Below are positions 1-8,700 of a stretch of DNA of 16,266 nt, piece by piece. Origin of the DNA: Parvularia atlantis (lineage: Eukaryota > Opisthokonta > Rotosphaerida); assembly GCA_943704415.1 (NCBI GenBank), contig CALSCO010002514.1, forward strand, positions 1-16,266, given 5' to 3'. Positions within the stretch are counted from its first letter, which is position 1, and the number at the start of each line of letters is the position of its first letter. A program made the position numbers and the translations under genes. The notes below the pieces were generated by a model. It was given only the letters and a program-made list of their open reading frames with translations, made no database searches and had not been told where the DNA came from.

Positions 1-912
1 GGGCGACCAGGTGCGGCCATGCCGGGCACATGCGCGCTGCTGACGACGCGCTGCGCAGCTGCTCAAGGGTCTCGTGCGCGAGATCATCGAGCACCAGCAT
101 GGCCTGTGCGGCAAGTGCGCACACCGGTCGACCTGTGCCAAGCGCCTGTGTAGTTGCGAGTGCCACGCGTCCAAGCTGCGCGCCCTGTCAGATGCCGCCT
201 CGGATCTGGGCGTGACGCTGGAGTTCTTTGCGGCGCGCACCGAAAGCACCGGTGCTGACTCTGGTGCGTTGCGGTTGCGCCGACCGCGAGCGTCGCTCAA
301 GCTGTTCGCAGGCTCTGTCGGCTGGTCATCTTTGCGCGGGCCGGACAAGTATCTTCTGATCAAGAAGCTGGACCTCGCCAAGGCGCTGCCGGGGCCGAGA
401 GCCGCTGCCGTCCGCAGCCTGTGGAACAAGTTCCTGCACGTCCTCGACACCGCCAATGTTCGCCGCGTGCTGTGCGAGGAGGAGATCGTAAACCTTGAGG
501 TGCGTATGGACGCGGGTCAGGACGACGCTCATCCGCGCACCAGTGCGCGGCGCGAGACTTCCTGCGCGACTACGCCAAGGCGCCCGTGGGCATGGAGGAC
601 AAGCCCGGCCACGCTGCCAGCGCACTCGGCGGCACGGCGCAGATCACGCCGTACCTACACGCGCTCTCGGCGCACCTCGGCGATCATCTGCGCGTCTGCG
701 CCCGTCTGGGCTTTCCGCTGGCCAATCTCTCGACAGAACCGGTTGAGAAAAAGAACCACGAGCACGTGCGCTTCTTTTTCCATCACACGACACAGGGCGG
801 GGGGACGCGCATGTCGGCGATTCTGCAGACCATGCAGAAAGAAAATCGTCTGCTGTACAGGCCCCCGCCCCGTCGCACCATGCGCACCCACCGTGTAAAG
901 ATCAAAAAGTAA
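1..912 (+). CDS. Uncharacterised protein, 3' part (Cys-rich N-region, TPYLHAL-type C-terminal region), partial at window edge
   Basis: Exons: <1-10, 59-263, 312-499, 544-912 (stop TAA 910-912); introns start GTGCGG, GTGCGT, GTGCGT and end CAG. The 5' end lies outside the window, so the frame of the first 10 nt is not fixed. Exon 2 encodes a Cys cluster (CGKCAHRSTC, then CSCECH) that could bind zinc. Exon 3 contains WSSLRGPDKYLLIKKLDL; the last exon has ITPYLHALSAHLGDHL followed by VEKKNHEHVRFFFHHTTQGG. I remember this arrangement (GP-[DE]-K, then TPY-hH-L, then a G/P-VEKxN motif) from large families of unnamed, often multicopy proteins in sponges, cnidarians and Glomeromycota, possibly derived from transposable elements. 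No function is known to me. The basic tail (RTHRVKIKK) could be a nuclear signal. Intron 264-311 is 48 nt and in frame, so its removal is inferred from its GTGCGT donor and from better continuity of the protein without it. Convergent with the zinc-finger gene 4 nt downstream. Confidence 0.6.
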
Positions 913-916
913 AACC

Positions 917-1798
917 TCAGCTTGCGCTGGTGGTCGTCCCGTCCGTTGGAGTTGGGAGCACAGGGACAGGCGCCGTGCGGGCTGCGGTTGCGGTTGCGCA
1001 GAAGGACATGCTAAACTCGCCGCGGGCGTAGTTGCGCGCCACGAGTGCTGCTCCAGCGGCGGGCTCCTCGTCGAAGACTCGGTCGGTGAAGACAAACTTC
1101 AGGTCGAGCGGGAAGTGCTCGTCGAGTGCCACATTCACCGTACGCACATAGTGCTTGAGCGGCTGGTCGCGCGCGTCCGCCATCCGCCAGTCCGCGCCGA
1201 GCACCGGGTTGAGCGTCTCCAGGATTTCCCGGCCCACGAGCAACAGCTTGTAGCGGTGCGCGACGAGACCGCCGCGCCGCCGCCGCGACAGTCGCAGCTG
1301 CGGCAGACCGCCAAACAGCGCCAGGAACACGTCTCGATGCAGATCCAGCGCTAGCGATGCGCGTGCGCGTACGCGGCCGCCCGGCAGCGGCCGAGCACAG
1401 CGCAGCAAGGCATCCTTGACGGCGAAGCGGATGCGCTCCACAGCATCGCTGAGCAGAACGGGTGCCGGCTGGGCATGGGGCGCGGGCGCGGGTGCACGTC
1501 GGCCATGCAGCCGCCCCTCATGCACCGCGGCGCCGTGCTTGTTGACGAACGTCTGGCCGCAGAACGAGCACGCGACGCCGGCGCTCACGACGATCGGGCC
1601 GGGTGCACTCGACGCTATCGCCTCGGCTGCAGCCGCCTGCCCAGGCACCGGCACCGTGAAGTCACGCGAGCGCGGGAAGACTGGATGCTTGTGGCCGACG
1701 TGCACCGCCAAGCCACGCTCGTTGGGGAACGTCCTGGGGCAGCGCCGACAGGTGAAGACCGCTGGCGTCGCGACCGCGGTAGGGAGGTTCGCCGCCAT
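917..1798 (-). CDS. C2H2 zinc-finger protein of unknown function, intronless
   Basis: A single 293-residue reading frame from ATG at 1798 (context aacATGGCG on the minus strand) to TGA at 917-919. Two C2H2 fingers are visible: CRRC near residue 18, with F, L and a H-x4-H pair (FPNERGLAVHVGHKH), and CSFC near residue 77 with HGAAVHEGRLH. Both have spacing C-x2-C-x12-H-x4-H, and they are separated by about 38 residues. The C-terminal two thirds (IRFAVKDALL, LLLVGREILETLNPVLGADW, LKFVFTDRVFDEE) look like a folded domain that I do not recognise. The long finger spacing and x4 His pair differ from tandem Kruppel-type arrays and recall single fingers in transposon-derived or nucleic-acid-binding proteins. 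It is one of only two confidently modelled complete genes here with one or no intron, which may mean retroposition or a recent origin. Upstream it faces a repeat-rich spacer. Confidence 0.72.
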   Translation of the reverse strand: MAANLPTAVATPAVFTCRRCPRTFPNERGLAVHVGHKHPVFPRSRDFTVPVPGQAAAAEAIASSAPGPIVVSAGVACSFCGQTFVNKHGAAVHEGRLHGRRAPAPAPHAQPAPVLLSDAVERIRFAVKDALLRCARPLPGGRVRARASLALDLHRDVFLALFGGLPQLRLSRRRRGGLVAHRYKLLLVGREILETLNPVLGADWRMADARDQPLKHYVRTVNVALDEHFPLDLKFVFTDRVFDEEPAAGAALVARNYARGEFSMSFCATATAARTAPVPVLPTPTDGTTTSAS

Positions 1799-2039
1799 GT
1801 TGGGTGCCCCTCCAACAAATGCTTCTTTGGTGGTCTTTGGCCCGAACGCACGGCTGACATCGCGTCACGCAAGCGCGAAAAAAAGTGGGTGTGCGCTTTG
1901 GCGTGCGCTTTGGCGTGCGTGCCGTGCCGTGCCGTGCCGTGCGTGCCGTGCCGTGCCGTGCGTGTGTGCTGTGCTACATGTGCGGTGCTGAACTGTGCTC
2001 GATGCTGACGGCGCGGCGCGGCGCCTGCTCATGCGCCGA
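1799..2039. other. Intergenic spacer upstream of the zinc-finger gene
   Basis: This is 241 nt between the start of the C2H2 gene (minus strand) and the stop of the Som1-like gene (also minus). It should carry the promoter of the zinc-finger gene and the 3' end signals of the Som1-like gene. The stretch at 1891-1962 is an imperfect tandem repeat (listed separately). I see no convincing TATA box, tRNA or coding exon. The open frames crossing it on both strands consist of repeat-encoded Ala/Cys/Arg/Val stretches and are not credible proteins. Confidence 0.5.
1891..1962. repeat. Tandem repeats: two copies of TGCGCTTTGGCG, then a GTGCC pentamer array
   Basis: Two adjacent copies of a 12-nt unit (TGCGCTTTGGCG) begin near 1892 and run directly into an array of the pentamer GTGCC (GCCGT) with a few GTGCG interruptions, up to about 1962. 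It lies 90-165 nt upstream of the zinc-finger start codon, in that gene's promoter or 5' leader. It could be slippage-prone simple sequence or a cluster of binding sites; the sequence alone cannot decide. Confidence 0.75.
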
Positions 2040-2405
2040 TCACACGGCGGGGTGGTGTCCGTGCAGGTCGCCCCTGTGCGCGCGCGACGACGATGGCGGC
2101 ACTCAGCGATCATAGCCACGTCGCCTCCCACCCGGGCGGACGCACAGCGGCAGGACGAGCGCGCGCGGGAGCATCAGCGTAATCTCGACGGCCGGCGCAT
2201 CGGCGCATATCCGGAAGTGGCGCACGAGCGGGCGGCACTCGACGAGCGGCCCGAGGCGCGCCTGCTCGTGCGCCGGCCGGAGCGCGAGCCGGCACACGTG
2301 CTGCGTCACCGTCTCGAGCGCGCAGCCCTCGAGCGCGTCGGCGAGCGCGTCGGCGAGCGCGTCGGCGAGCGCGTCGGGCTGGGCAGGGCTCGCCGGCATG
2401 ACCAT
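2040..2405 (-). CDS. SOM1: Som1-like mitochondrial inner-membrane peptidase subunit (twin CX9C)
   Basis: Exons on the minus strand: 2405-2146 and 2073-2040, giving 97 residues; the intron 2145-2074 (72 nt) begins GTGCGT and ends CAG. Residues C28/C38 and C57/C67 form two CX9C pairs (CALETVTQHVC and CRPLVRHFRIC), followed by APAVEIT. This order (helix with CX9C, linker, CxPhhRhFRxC, then a VE-T motif) matches fungal Som1, a small intermembrane-space protein associated with the Imp1/Imp2 peptidase that cleaves sorting signals. Twin-CX9C proteins are normally imported and oxidised by Mia40. Odd points are an 18-residue loop between the pairs and an N-terminal DALA repeat encoded by a 12-nt tandem repeat. 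The start could also be the second ATG at 2399. The C-terminal exon is short (ends HGHHPAV) and is the least certain part. It is divergent from GLO1 with 34 nt between start codons. Other small CHCH proteins are the alternative. Confidence 0.6.
2331..2377. repeat. 12-nt tandem repeat inside the Som1-like N-terminus (DALA repeat)
   Basis: The unit GCGTCGGCGAGC is repeated about 3.5 times on the plus strand. Read on the minus strand in frame it encodes DALADALADALADAL, residues 11-25 of the Som1-like protein. Being a multiple of three it can change copy number without breaking the frame. It lies before the first CX9C pair, in a region likely to be flexible or an extended amphipathic helix. Confidence 0.8.
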
Positions 2406-2439
2406 TTCGAATTCCAGTCAGACACGATCTCGGCGGGAA
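2406..2439. promoter_or_regulatory. Minimal bidirectional promoter region between Som1-like and glyoxalase I genes
   Basis: Only 34 nt separate the start codon of the minus-strand Som1-like gene (2405) from that of the plus-strand glyoxalase gene (2440). The stretch is less GC-rich than its surroundings and contains TTCGAATTCCAG and CAGTCAG. No TATA box is visible. Transcription starts for at least one gene must lie inside the other gene, or both have very short leaders. This is inference from geometry, not from a recognised motif. Confidence 0.4.
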
Positions 2440-3294
2440 ATGACCCACTCGTTCGTGTTCAATCACAGTGCGCGCCCGCGCCCCGCACGCGGCCCCGGGC
2501 GCCGTGCTCACCCGCGTGCATGCGTGCGTGCACACCCCAGCGATGCTGCGCGTGCGCGATGCGCAAAAGGCGCTCGACTTTTACACGCGCGTCCTCGGCA
2601 TGCGCGTGCGTTGCCCTCCCATCCCTGGTGCGCTCTCTCGCAGCCCTTACTGCGCCGCGCCAGGTCGTGCTCGAGTACCCGATGCCCGCGGGCAAGTTCA
2701 CCAACTACTTTGGTGCGTGATCGGCGCCTGGCTGGCACGGCTCAACGCGCCCGCGCACGCGACAGTGGCGTACGTGCCGGCGGGCGTGGAGATCCCCGAG
2801 GGTGACGACGCCAAGTACCACTTTGTGTTCTCGATGCCGGGCGTGATCGAGCTATGCCAGTGCGCGCGTGCCGCACGGATTGGATGCGTGTACGCTGACG
2901 GAGCGCCTGCGCCCGCGGGGCAGCAACTGGGGCACCGAGACCGACCCGGAGTTCAAGGGCTACCACAACGGCAACTCGGACCCGCGCGGCTTCGGCCACA
3001 TTGCCATCGCCGTGCCGGACATGGACGCGGCCGTGGCGCGCTTCGACGCGCTGGACGTGCCGTTCCAGAAGCGCCCCGAGGCCGGTGCGCCCGCCGCACG
3101 CCAGCACCGCTGCTGGTCTTGACCCGTTCGCTTTCCAGGCATGATGAAGGGCATCGCCTTCATCCGCGACCCCGGTGCGCCCGCCCGCCAGCCTGCGCGC
3201 ACCGCGCCGGCTGAGCCACTCGCGCGCAGACGGCTACTGGATCGAGCTCGTGTGCCCTTCCAAGAAGCCGTGGCTAGAGACGCCGACGCAGTAG
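2440..3294 (+). CDS. GLO1: Lactoylglutathione lyase (glyoxalase I), single-domain, 7 exons
   Basis: Exons: 2440-2467, 2541-2605, 2664-2712, 2766-2859, 2924-3084, 3139-3174, 3230-3294; the spliced product is 165 residues. It converts the methylglyoxal-glutathione hemithioacetal to S-lactoylglutathione in the cytosol, the first step of methylglyoxal detoxification. The family sequence is continuous: [18 protein letters not shown] at the start, [44 protein letters not shown] and [10 protein letters not shown] at the end. The four metal ligands of the fold are present as H9, E76, H104 and E150. Length fits single-domain enzymes (many yeasts have a fused double-domain form). All six introns start GTGCG and are 53-73 nt. 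The start at 2440 puts FNHTMLR at the usual distance from the N-terminus; an in-frame ATG at 2398 would add 14 residues and overlap the divergent Som1-like start codon. Its stop lies 41 nt from the convergent transporter's stop. Confidence 0.95.
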
Positions 3295-3335
3295 TGAGCG
3301 CGGCCTCCCGGTGCAGTGCCATTGCGGTAAGATCG

Positions 3336-5755
3336 TCAGAAGAACTGAGCAACAAGGTTGGCAAAGCCGAAGAGCACTAGCGAGACGTGGAACGCCGTGT
3401 TGAGTCGTGTGAGCTTGCCCAGCTGCTTGAGCTCGCTCAGGTGGAAGCCGACGGGGAGGATGTACACCGCGACGAGGCCAAAGATCGCGCCCGTGTACCG
3501 CAGCACGGTCGAGATGTTGTTGAAGTACACTGCCATCAGGATCGACGTGTACGCCACGCACGCGTTCAGCGCGAGCACGTGCGTGAACCTGCGATGCGCA
3601 CGCGTCAGTGCCGCACCGTTGCGCGCGCGCGTGTGTGCTCGCGGCACGCACGACGGGTACGGGTCGCCATAGAAAAAGTCGAGGAACTGGAACCTAATGA
3701 CGTACACGAGCAGCGGGAACCTGCCACGCGCGGGCGGCAGAGCGTCAGCACGGAGAACCAACGAACGCGGCGCCGTCACGTACACGGTGACCATCTGGAA
3801 GAACAGGAGGAACTGCGCGACAAAGAGGCCCGCGTTGCCCGGCTCAACGCGCTGCACGTCTGTGAGGAAGTTCTGGTGCACGCGGGGCGGCGCGTCAGCT
3901 TGCGCTCTCTCCATCGCGCGTCTGGCACGCACGTCCGCGATCACAGCCTTGACGTCGACCGAGAAGTAGTACAGGAAGCCGACGAGCATGTACGAGACGC
4001 ACACGAGCCCGAAGGCGATACTGATGTCCCGCGTCTGCGCGCGGCGCGCTCTGTGAGGCGCGCTTCGGGCTGCATGCACGCGCACGCACGTTGTTTTCTG
4101 GGTGCTTCTGGTTGCGCATGATGCTCAGGATCGCGTTGTGGATGAAGAACGAGAGCGTGAGGATGCCTGGCCGGCGCCGCGTGCCGGTCAGCCGCCGAGC
4201 CAGCCTGCGGCGCCCTGAGGACGCACCGGTAAAGTAGTAAAACTTGTCGCCAAAGAGCGTCGCGTCGGTGTACTTGAGGCCGTTCTTGGCGGCCCAGTAG
4301 ATTGTGAAGCAAATCATGTACATGACCGAGATCGTGCCTGGCGCGCGCTGCCGAGTCAGTGCCGGGCGTGCGTGCGCGGGACGAGCGCACCGATCGACGT
4401 GAACTTGGCGAAAAAGGCAAAGTCCTTCACTAGCGTGAGCGGGAAGATGAGCAGCATGAGGCCCACGGCGACGTATTGCGGCGTGAAGTACGCGCTCAGC
4501 GCCGAGTCGATCAGGCCTGAGGGGGCGCCGGTCGCTGCTCAGCCGTGCCGGCGAGCAAGCTGGCACGCACCCGAGCCGTTGATCCAGTACGCGAGTTGGT
4601 CGGCCACGCTGTACAGGAAGGTCGACATGAGGATGCAGTAGACGAACGCGGCACCCCAGAAAATGCCCACGGACGCGACCACGCTCGCCCACGATCCGAA
4701 GCCTCCCATGTGCAGCTTGGCAAGGGCGGCGTACTCGACGACCTTGTCGGAGCGCGCTCAGCCGGTGCAGCAGGCCGGCCGCGCCCCGCACCTTGCCGTT
4801 GATGCCGTTGCCCTGGTCGTGCTTGAGGATGAGGATACACGTGTACAGGCAGATTGCACACATTAGCAGGATCAGGAACAGGCCCATCGCGAACCCGGCC
4901 TGGTTGATCGCGTACGGCATCGACAGCAGCGATGACCCAATCATCGTGTTCCAGATCGAGAAGCTGCCGCGCGCGCGGTGAGCACGGTCGGTGCGCGTGG
5001 CGGCTGGCCGGCGCGCGCACATCGTCGTCAGGCTCGACTGCTTGCCTTGCGCGTCCGTCGGGATGGGCAGCAGGAACACGTCCTTGGGTAGCACGTGGTC
5101 CGGGATTTTCTGCGGCCGGACGGCAGTCGTGTGGGCGCCCCGTGCGTGGCCACGCGCCCGCGTGCGCACCAGCGGCGATGTCGCCTGCTCCTTGGGCGGC
5201 ACGAGCTTCATGTAGTACTTGTAGCGCTGCTTCATGTCCGGGTTGATGTTCTCGATCGGCTTGCGCGCGGACGAGTACTTGTTGGTCGTGGGCGAAGGCG
5301 AGGGCGGGCGCGAGCCGCTCTCGAGGTCCGGCGCGCTGCGCCCCATCAGGCTTGCGCCCGAGTAGGATGAGGCGAGGTGTGGCGAGGGCGTGACCGGCGA
5401 GTCGGCGCGCGGCGTGTACGGCAGGCTGCGGGCGTGCGCAGCGCGTGAGACGGGCCCCGTCCAGTTGTGCCGCCCGCGCACCTGACCGGGTGCACCAGCG
5501 CGCTGCGCCCGCGCCGCCACGCGTCGTCCGCGTCGCCCTCCCCATCGCCACCGCGCAGGAGCGTCGTCTCGTCCTGCGCGCCGTCGTCGTCGTTGTCGTC
5601 GATGTCGTCGTCGCCGTCACCGCCGCCGCTGCTAACGACGCGTCGAGGCGGGTCCGCGTTGAGCGACGTGAACCGCGTGCCGTCGCTGGCAGGGGCGTCG
5701 CCGTCAACCGCGTGCCGCACAGTGCGGGCAGCACGCACGTGATCAGCTCAGCCAT
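3336..5755 (-). CDS. SLC38A9: SLC38A9-like lysosomal/vacuolar amino-acid transporter, 13 exons
   Basis: Exons (minus strand): 5755-5739, 5685-5482, 5425-5170, 5109-5021, 4963-4792, 4742-4571, 4516-4391, 4337-4227, 4166-4090, 4034-3933, 3872-3784, 3720-3652, 3588-3336; product 578 residues. It belongs to the amino acid/auxin permease (AAAP) superfamily with about 11 membrane segments. Features pointing to SLC38A9 rather than generic AVT transporters are a long cytosolic N-terminus with QRYKYYMKL and KIPDHVLP before the first helix, the TM1 motif IWNTMIGSSLLSMP (W193), GDPYPS in a loop, and an end at FGFANLVAQFF. SLC38A9 exports amino acids from lysosomes and reports arginine to Rag-Ragulator/mTORC1. 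The N-terminus has an Asp-rich stretch (residues 29-40) and DETTLL (44-49), an acidic dileucine sorting signal fitting lysosome/vacuole delivery. Introns are 49-63 nt; 11 of 12 start GTGCG and one starts GTACGT. One acceptor is AAG (4743). Divergent from the SMCR8-like gene. Confidence 0.85.
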
Positions 5756-5779
5756 GATGGCAATTAGTGCGTCACACGC
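5756..5779. promoter_or_regulatory. 24-nt bidirectional promoter region between SLC38A9-like and SMCR8-like genes
   Basis: The two start codons (5755 on minus, 5780 on plus) are separated by 24 nt. This holds a small AT-richer patch (GGCAATTAGTGCGTCA, about 5759-5774) in otherwise GC-rich DNA. It includes CAATTAG and TGCGTCA, the latter resembling a CRE/AP-1 half-type site, but such short matches carry little weight. Both genes must be driven from here or from within each other's coding sequence, so co-regulation is expected. Confidence 0.45.
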
Positions 5780-8700
5780 ATGCCGAACGCGCGAGTCGGC
5801 GCGCCCGCGCCGCCGCTCGCGGCCAGCGCACCGGAGCTGGGCGCGCCGCCGACCGCGCCCGCGCACGCGTCGCCGCCGGCCCCGCTGCCGTACGAAGACG
5901 ACCGCGGCAGCATGGTGCGAGACGCGCGCTCTGCACGTGGGGCCACGCAAGCGCGCACTGATTCGCGCGCGTCGCGTCACGGCGCAGCTCTCGGGCGACC
6001 ACGGCGGCGAGAAGAGCGGCGGGCCGGCGGCGGGCGCGACCGCAACGCCCATCGTCGCGTACGGCGCGAGCGGCGGGGCCGGTGCGGCTGCGCCCGCGGC
6101 GCAGCGCGAGGACTTTGTGCTCCTGTCCGAGTTCTCCGAGCAGGAGGGGCCCGTGCCTGTCATGACTGTGCGCCGGAGCGCGCTGGAGGAGGAGCTCATC
6201 GACTTCTCGAGCTTTGTCGTGCGCACGATGGCCGTCGACCACCAGTCGCGCATCGGGTGCGCAAGCCCTCTCCCCGTGCACAGCGCCGTTGCGGCTGACG
6301 TGACGGCGACGTCAGCGAGGGCTTCGTCGTGCCCGAGGACTCGAGCGTGTTCCTGACCGAACCCAACGACAAGTTCTACGCCTTTGTGCGTGCCTGTCGC
6401 CCGCACAGCACCGCCGTGCGCGCACAGGGCCAACGTCGCCGTGCAGGTGCACTACGTGACGCTGTTTGACGTCTCGGCGCGCGGCTTTGTGCGGCCCATC
6501 TGCGTGTCCTACATCACGTACGACCCGGACAAGATCATGGCGCAGTTCGAGGAGCTGCGCAGCGAGTTCATTAAGGTGCGACGGCGGGCGCGGGAGGCGC
6601 GCTGGCGGCGGCTTGCTCACCGTGGGGGCGTCGCGCGCAGAGCGTGCTGCCGATGAAGGACGACAACTACGACCTGTTCCTGACCGAGCTCAAGCAGCGC
6701 TACCATGACCTGGTCTACACCAGGTGCGCGTGCAGGCCCGCGTGTGCCTGCGCTCACGACGTGCATGTGTGGCAGGGACATCCTCATGTCGGACAGCGCA
6801 AAGCCCGAGACGGAGGGGCAGGACGCCGACGAGGGGCAGCAGGGCATCGACCGCGACAACATCGACGGCTTCATCCGTGAGACGCAGGCGATGATCGTGC
6901 GTCGCGCAGCGCGCCCATCTGCTTGCGGGGCGCTGAGCATGCGTGGCGGCCCAACAGCGCGTCATCGCAAGGCGCCTGCACTTTATCCGATCGCAGGCCC
7001 AGCAGCGCGCGCGACGCTCCATGCAGCGCTCGTCCTCGTCACTTTTCAGCTCGCCCTCGCCCGTGTCGCCCCGCAGCCGCGCGTCCACGCTCGAGTGCGC
7101 CCGCACGCTCGATCGCGCGCAGGCTGCGGTTGGTCTCACCGCAAGCGCGTGCGCGCGCCCAGGGCACTGGCGGCCCTCGGCAGCGTCGGACGCGACGACG
7201 GCGAGCGCACGCGCTCAGACAGCTTGAGCAAGCACCTGCAGCAGCCCGAGTTCCAGGTGCCGCTCGCAATGCGCGCGTTTGCATGGCACGCCGATGATCC
7301 GCACGCCAGCCACGCTTTCTCCGCTTCTTCCACAACTCGTCGCGCTTCGACGCGCCGCTGCGTACGCTCGAGCGTCTCACGGGCAATGGTTTCGGTGCGC
7401 GGCCAGCTGCGTGCGCGCACGCTGCCTGACACCGCGCGCCGAAAGCCACCTCGGTGCAAAAGTGGACGCGCATCCTGTCGCACTTCAAGCGCGCAAGCCC
7501 CGTGCTCATGCTTGAGCGCGAGGACGCCAAGCTGATCTGTGCGCGCCGCGCGCTCCTATCTGCTGCGGTCTGACTGAGCCGCGCAGTGCCCTTGTCGACC
7601 CTGCTCACGATCGGCCGCTGCCCGCTCGTGAACATGGCCGAGGGCCGGCTGAGGTGCGTGCGCATGCGGCACGTGGCGGTGCGGGCGCGTGCTCACGCCG
7701 CCCAGCTCGAGTGAGCGGCTGACGCTGCAGCCCAACGCCGAGCCGTTCTTCCTGTCCCGGCGCATCACGGTCAACACCGCGGCAGCCCGCGAGCCGCGTG
7801 ACAGCACGCGCCCCGCGGACGACGAGAGCTCGCTCTCGTGCTCGTACGAGTCGGCGCGCGACTCGATGCGCTCGAGCTCGCCGCCGTGCGTGCAGCGTGC
7901 ACGCGCCTCCGTCGTGCTCACCACGCGCGTGTGCGCTCTCACCAGCTACGTCGACGCGCCCGACCTGACGTCGGTCGATGACCAGTCGGCCAACGTGACC
8001 GAGACGCTGCTGACCGGCGGGGTAACGGGCCTGCTAGACGCGGGCGACAGCGACGACGCTGTCAGCGGTTCGTGACGGGCATCTGCACCCTGCCGCGGCC
8101 ACTCACGCGCGCGCCGTGGCGGCAGGCGCCAGCCCTGTTGCCCTGTCGGGCTTTGTGCGCGCGGCGCAGTCGCGGAGCAACACGATCTCGTCGCTGTACG
8201 AGTCCAACACGGTCCAGCAGGAGCGTCTGCGCGGGCGCGATCGGGTCGTCAAGCCGATGGCTGTCGGGAGGCGCGCACCCGCGCGGTGGACGAAACGCGC
8301 GCGTGTGGTGACGCGGAGTCTGGCACCGCGCAGCTTTGCGGACCACCTCTGGCACCAGTCGAACAACAAGCCCGGTGCCGGCATCCTCGCGTGCCGGTGC
8401 GTGGCGGCAGTAGCGAACGCTGCGTGCCTGAGACATACACGCGCACGATGCAGCCGCAAGTACCCGTTCCTCAAGCAGCTGCTGTTTGCGCTGCTCAAGG
8501 GCCGGCCCGTGCTCGTCCTCGGCCTGCCCGAGAACGAGGGGTACGTCAAGTCTTGCGTAGCGTGCGGCGCTTCTCACGTGCCCCGCCCGCCCGCACGGCA
8601 CAGCGAGATCCGCACGCTGATCGCAACGCTCTCGCTCTTTGTGCCGGGACACTCGTCGCGGTGCCAGGTGCACCCGTGGCGCACGCGGCCGCTGAGCATG

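Noticed and set aside
2398-2439. Upstream in-frame ATG as the glyoxalase I start
   Set aside because: It would add 14 residues not typical of the family and overlap the divergent start codon; the ATG at 2440 gives the expected N-terminus. Not fully excluded.
4511-6433. Long 640-residue minus-strand open frame
   Set aside because: It overlaps the well-supported transporter exons and the SMCR8-like first exons in other frames, is dominated by Arg/Ala/Thr shadow composition, and has no domain.
8391-8453. Donor GTGCCG at 8391 in the SMCR8-like gene
   Set aside because: It also keeps frame, but GTGCGT at 8397 matches the local consensus; the choice changes only two residues.
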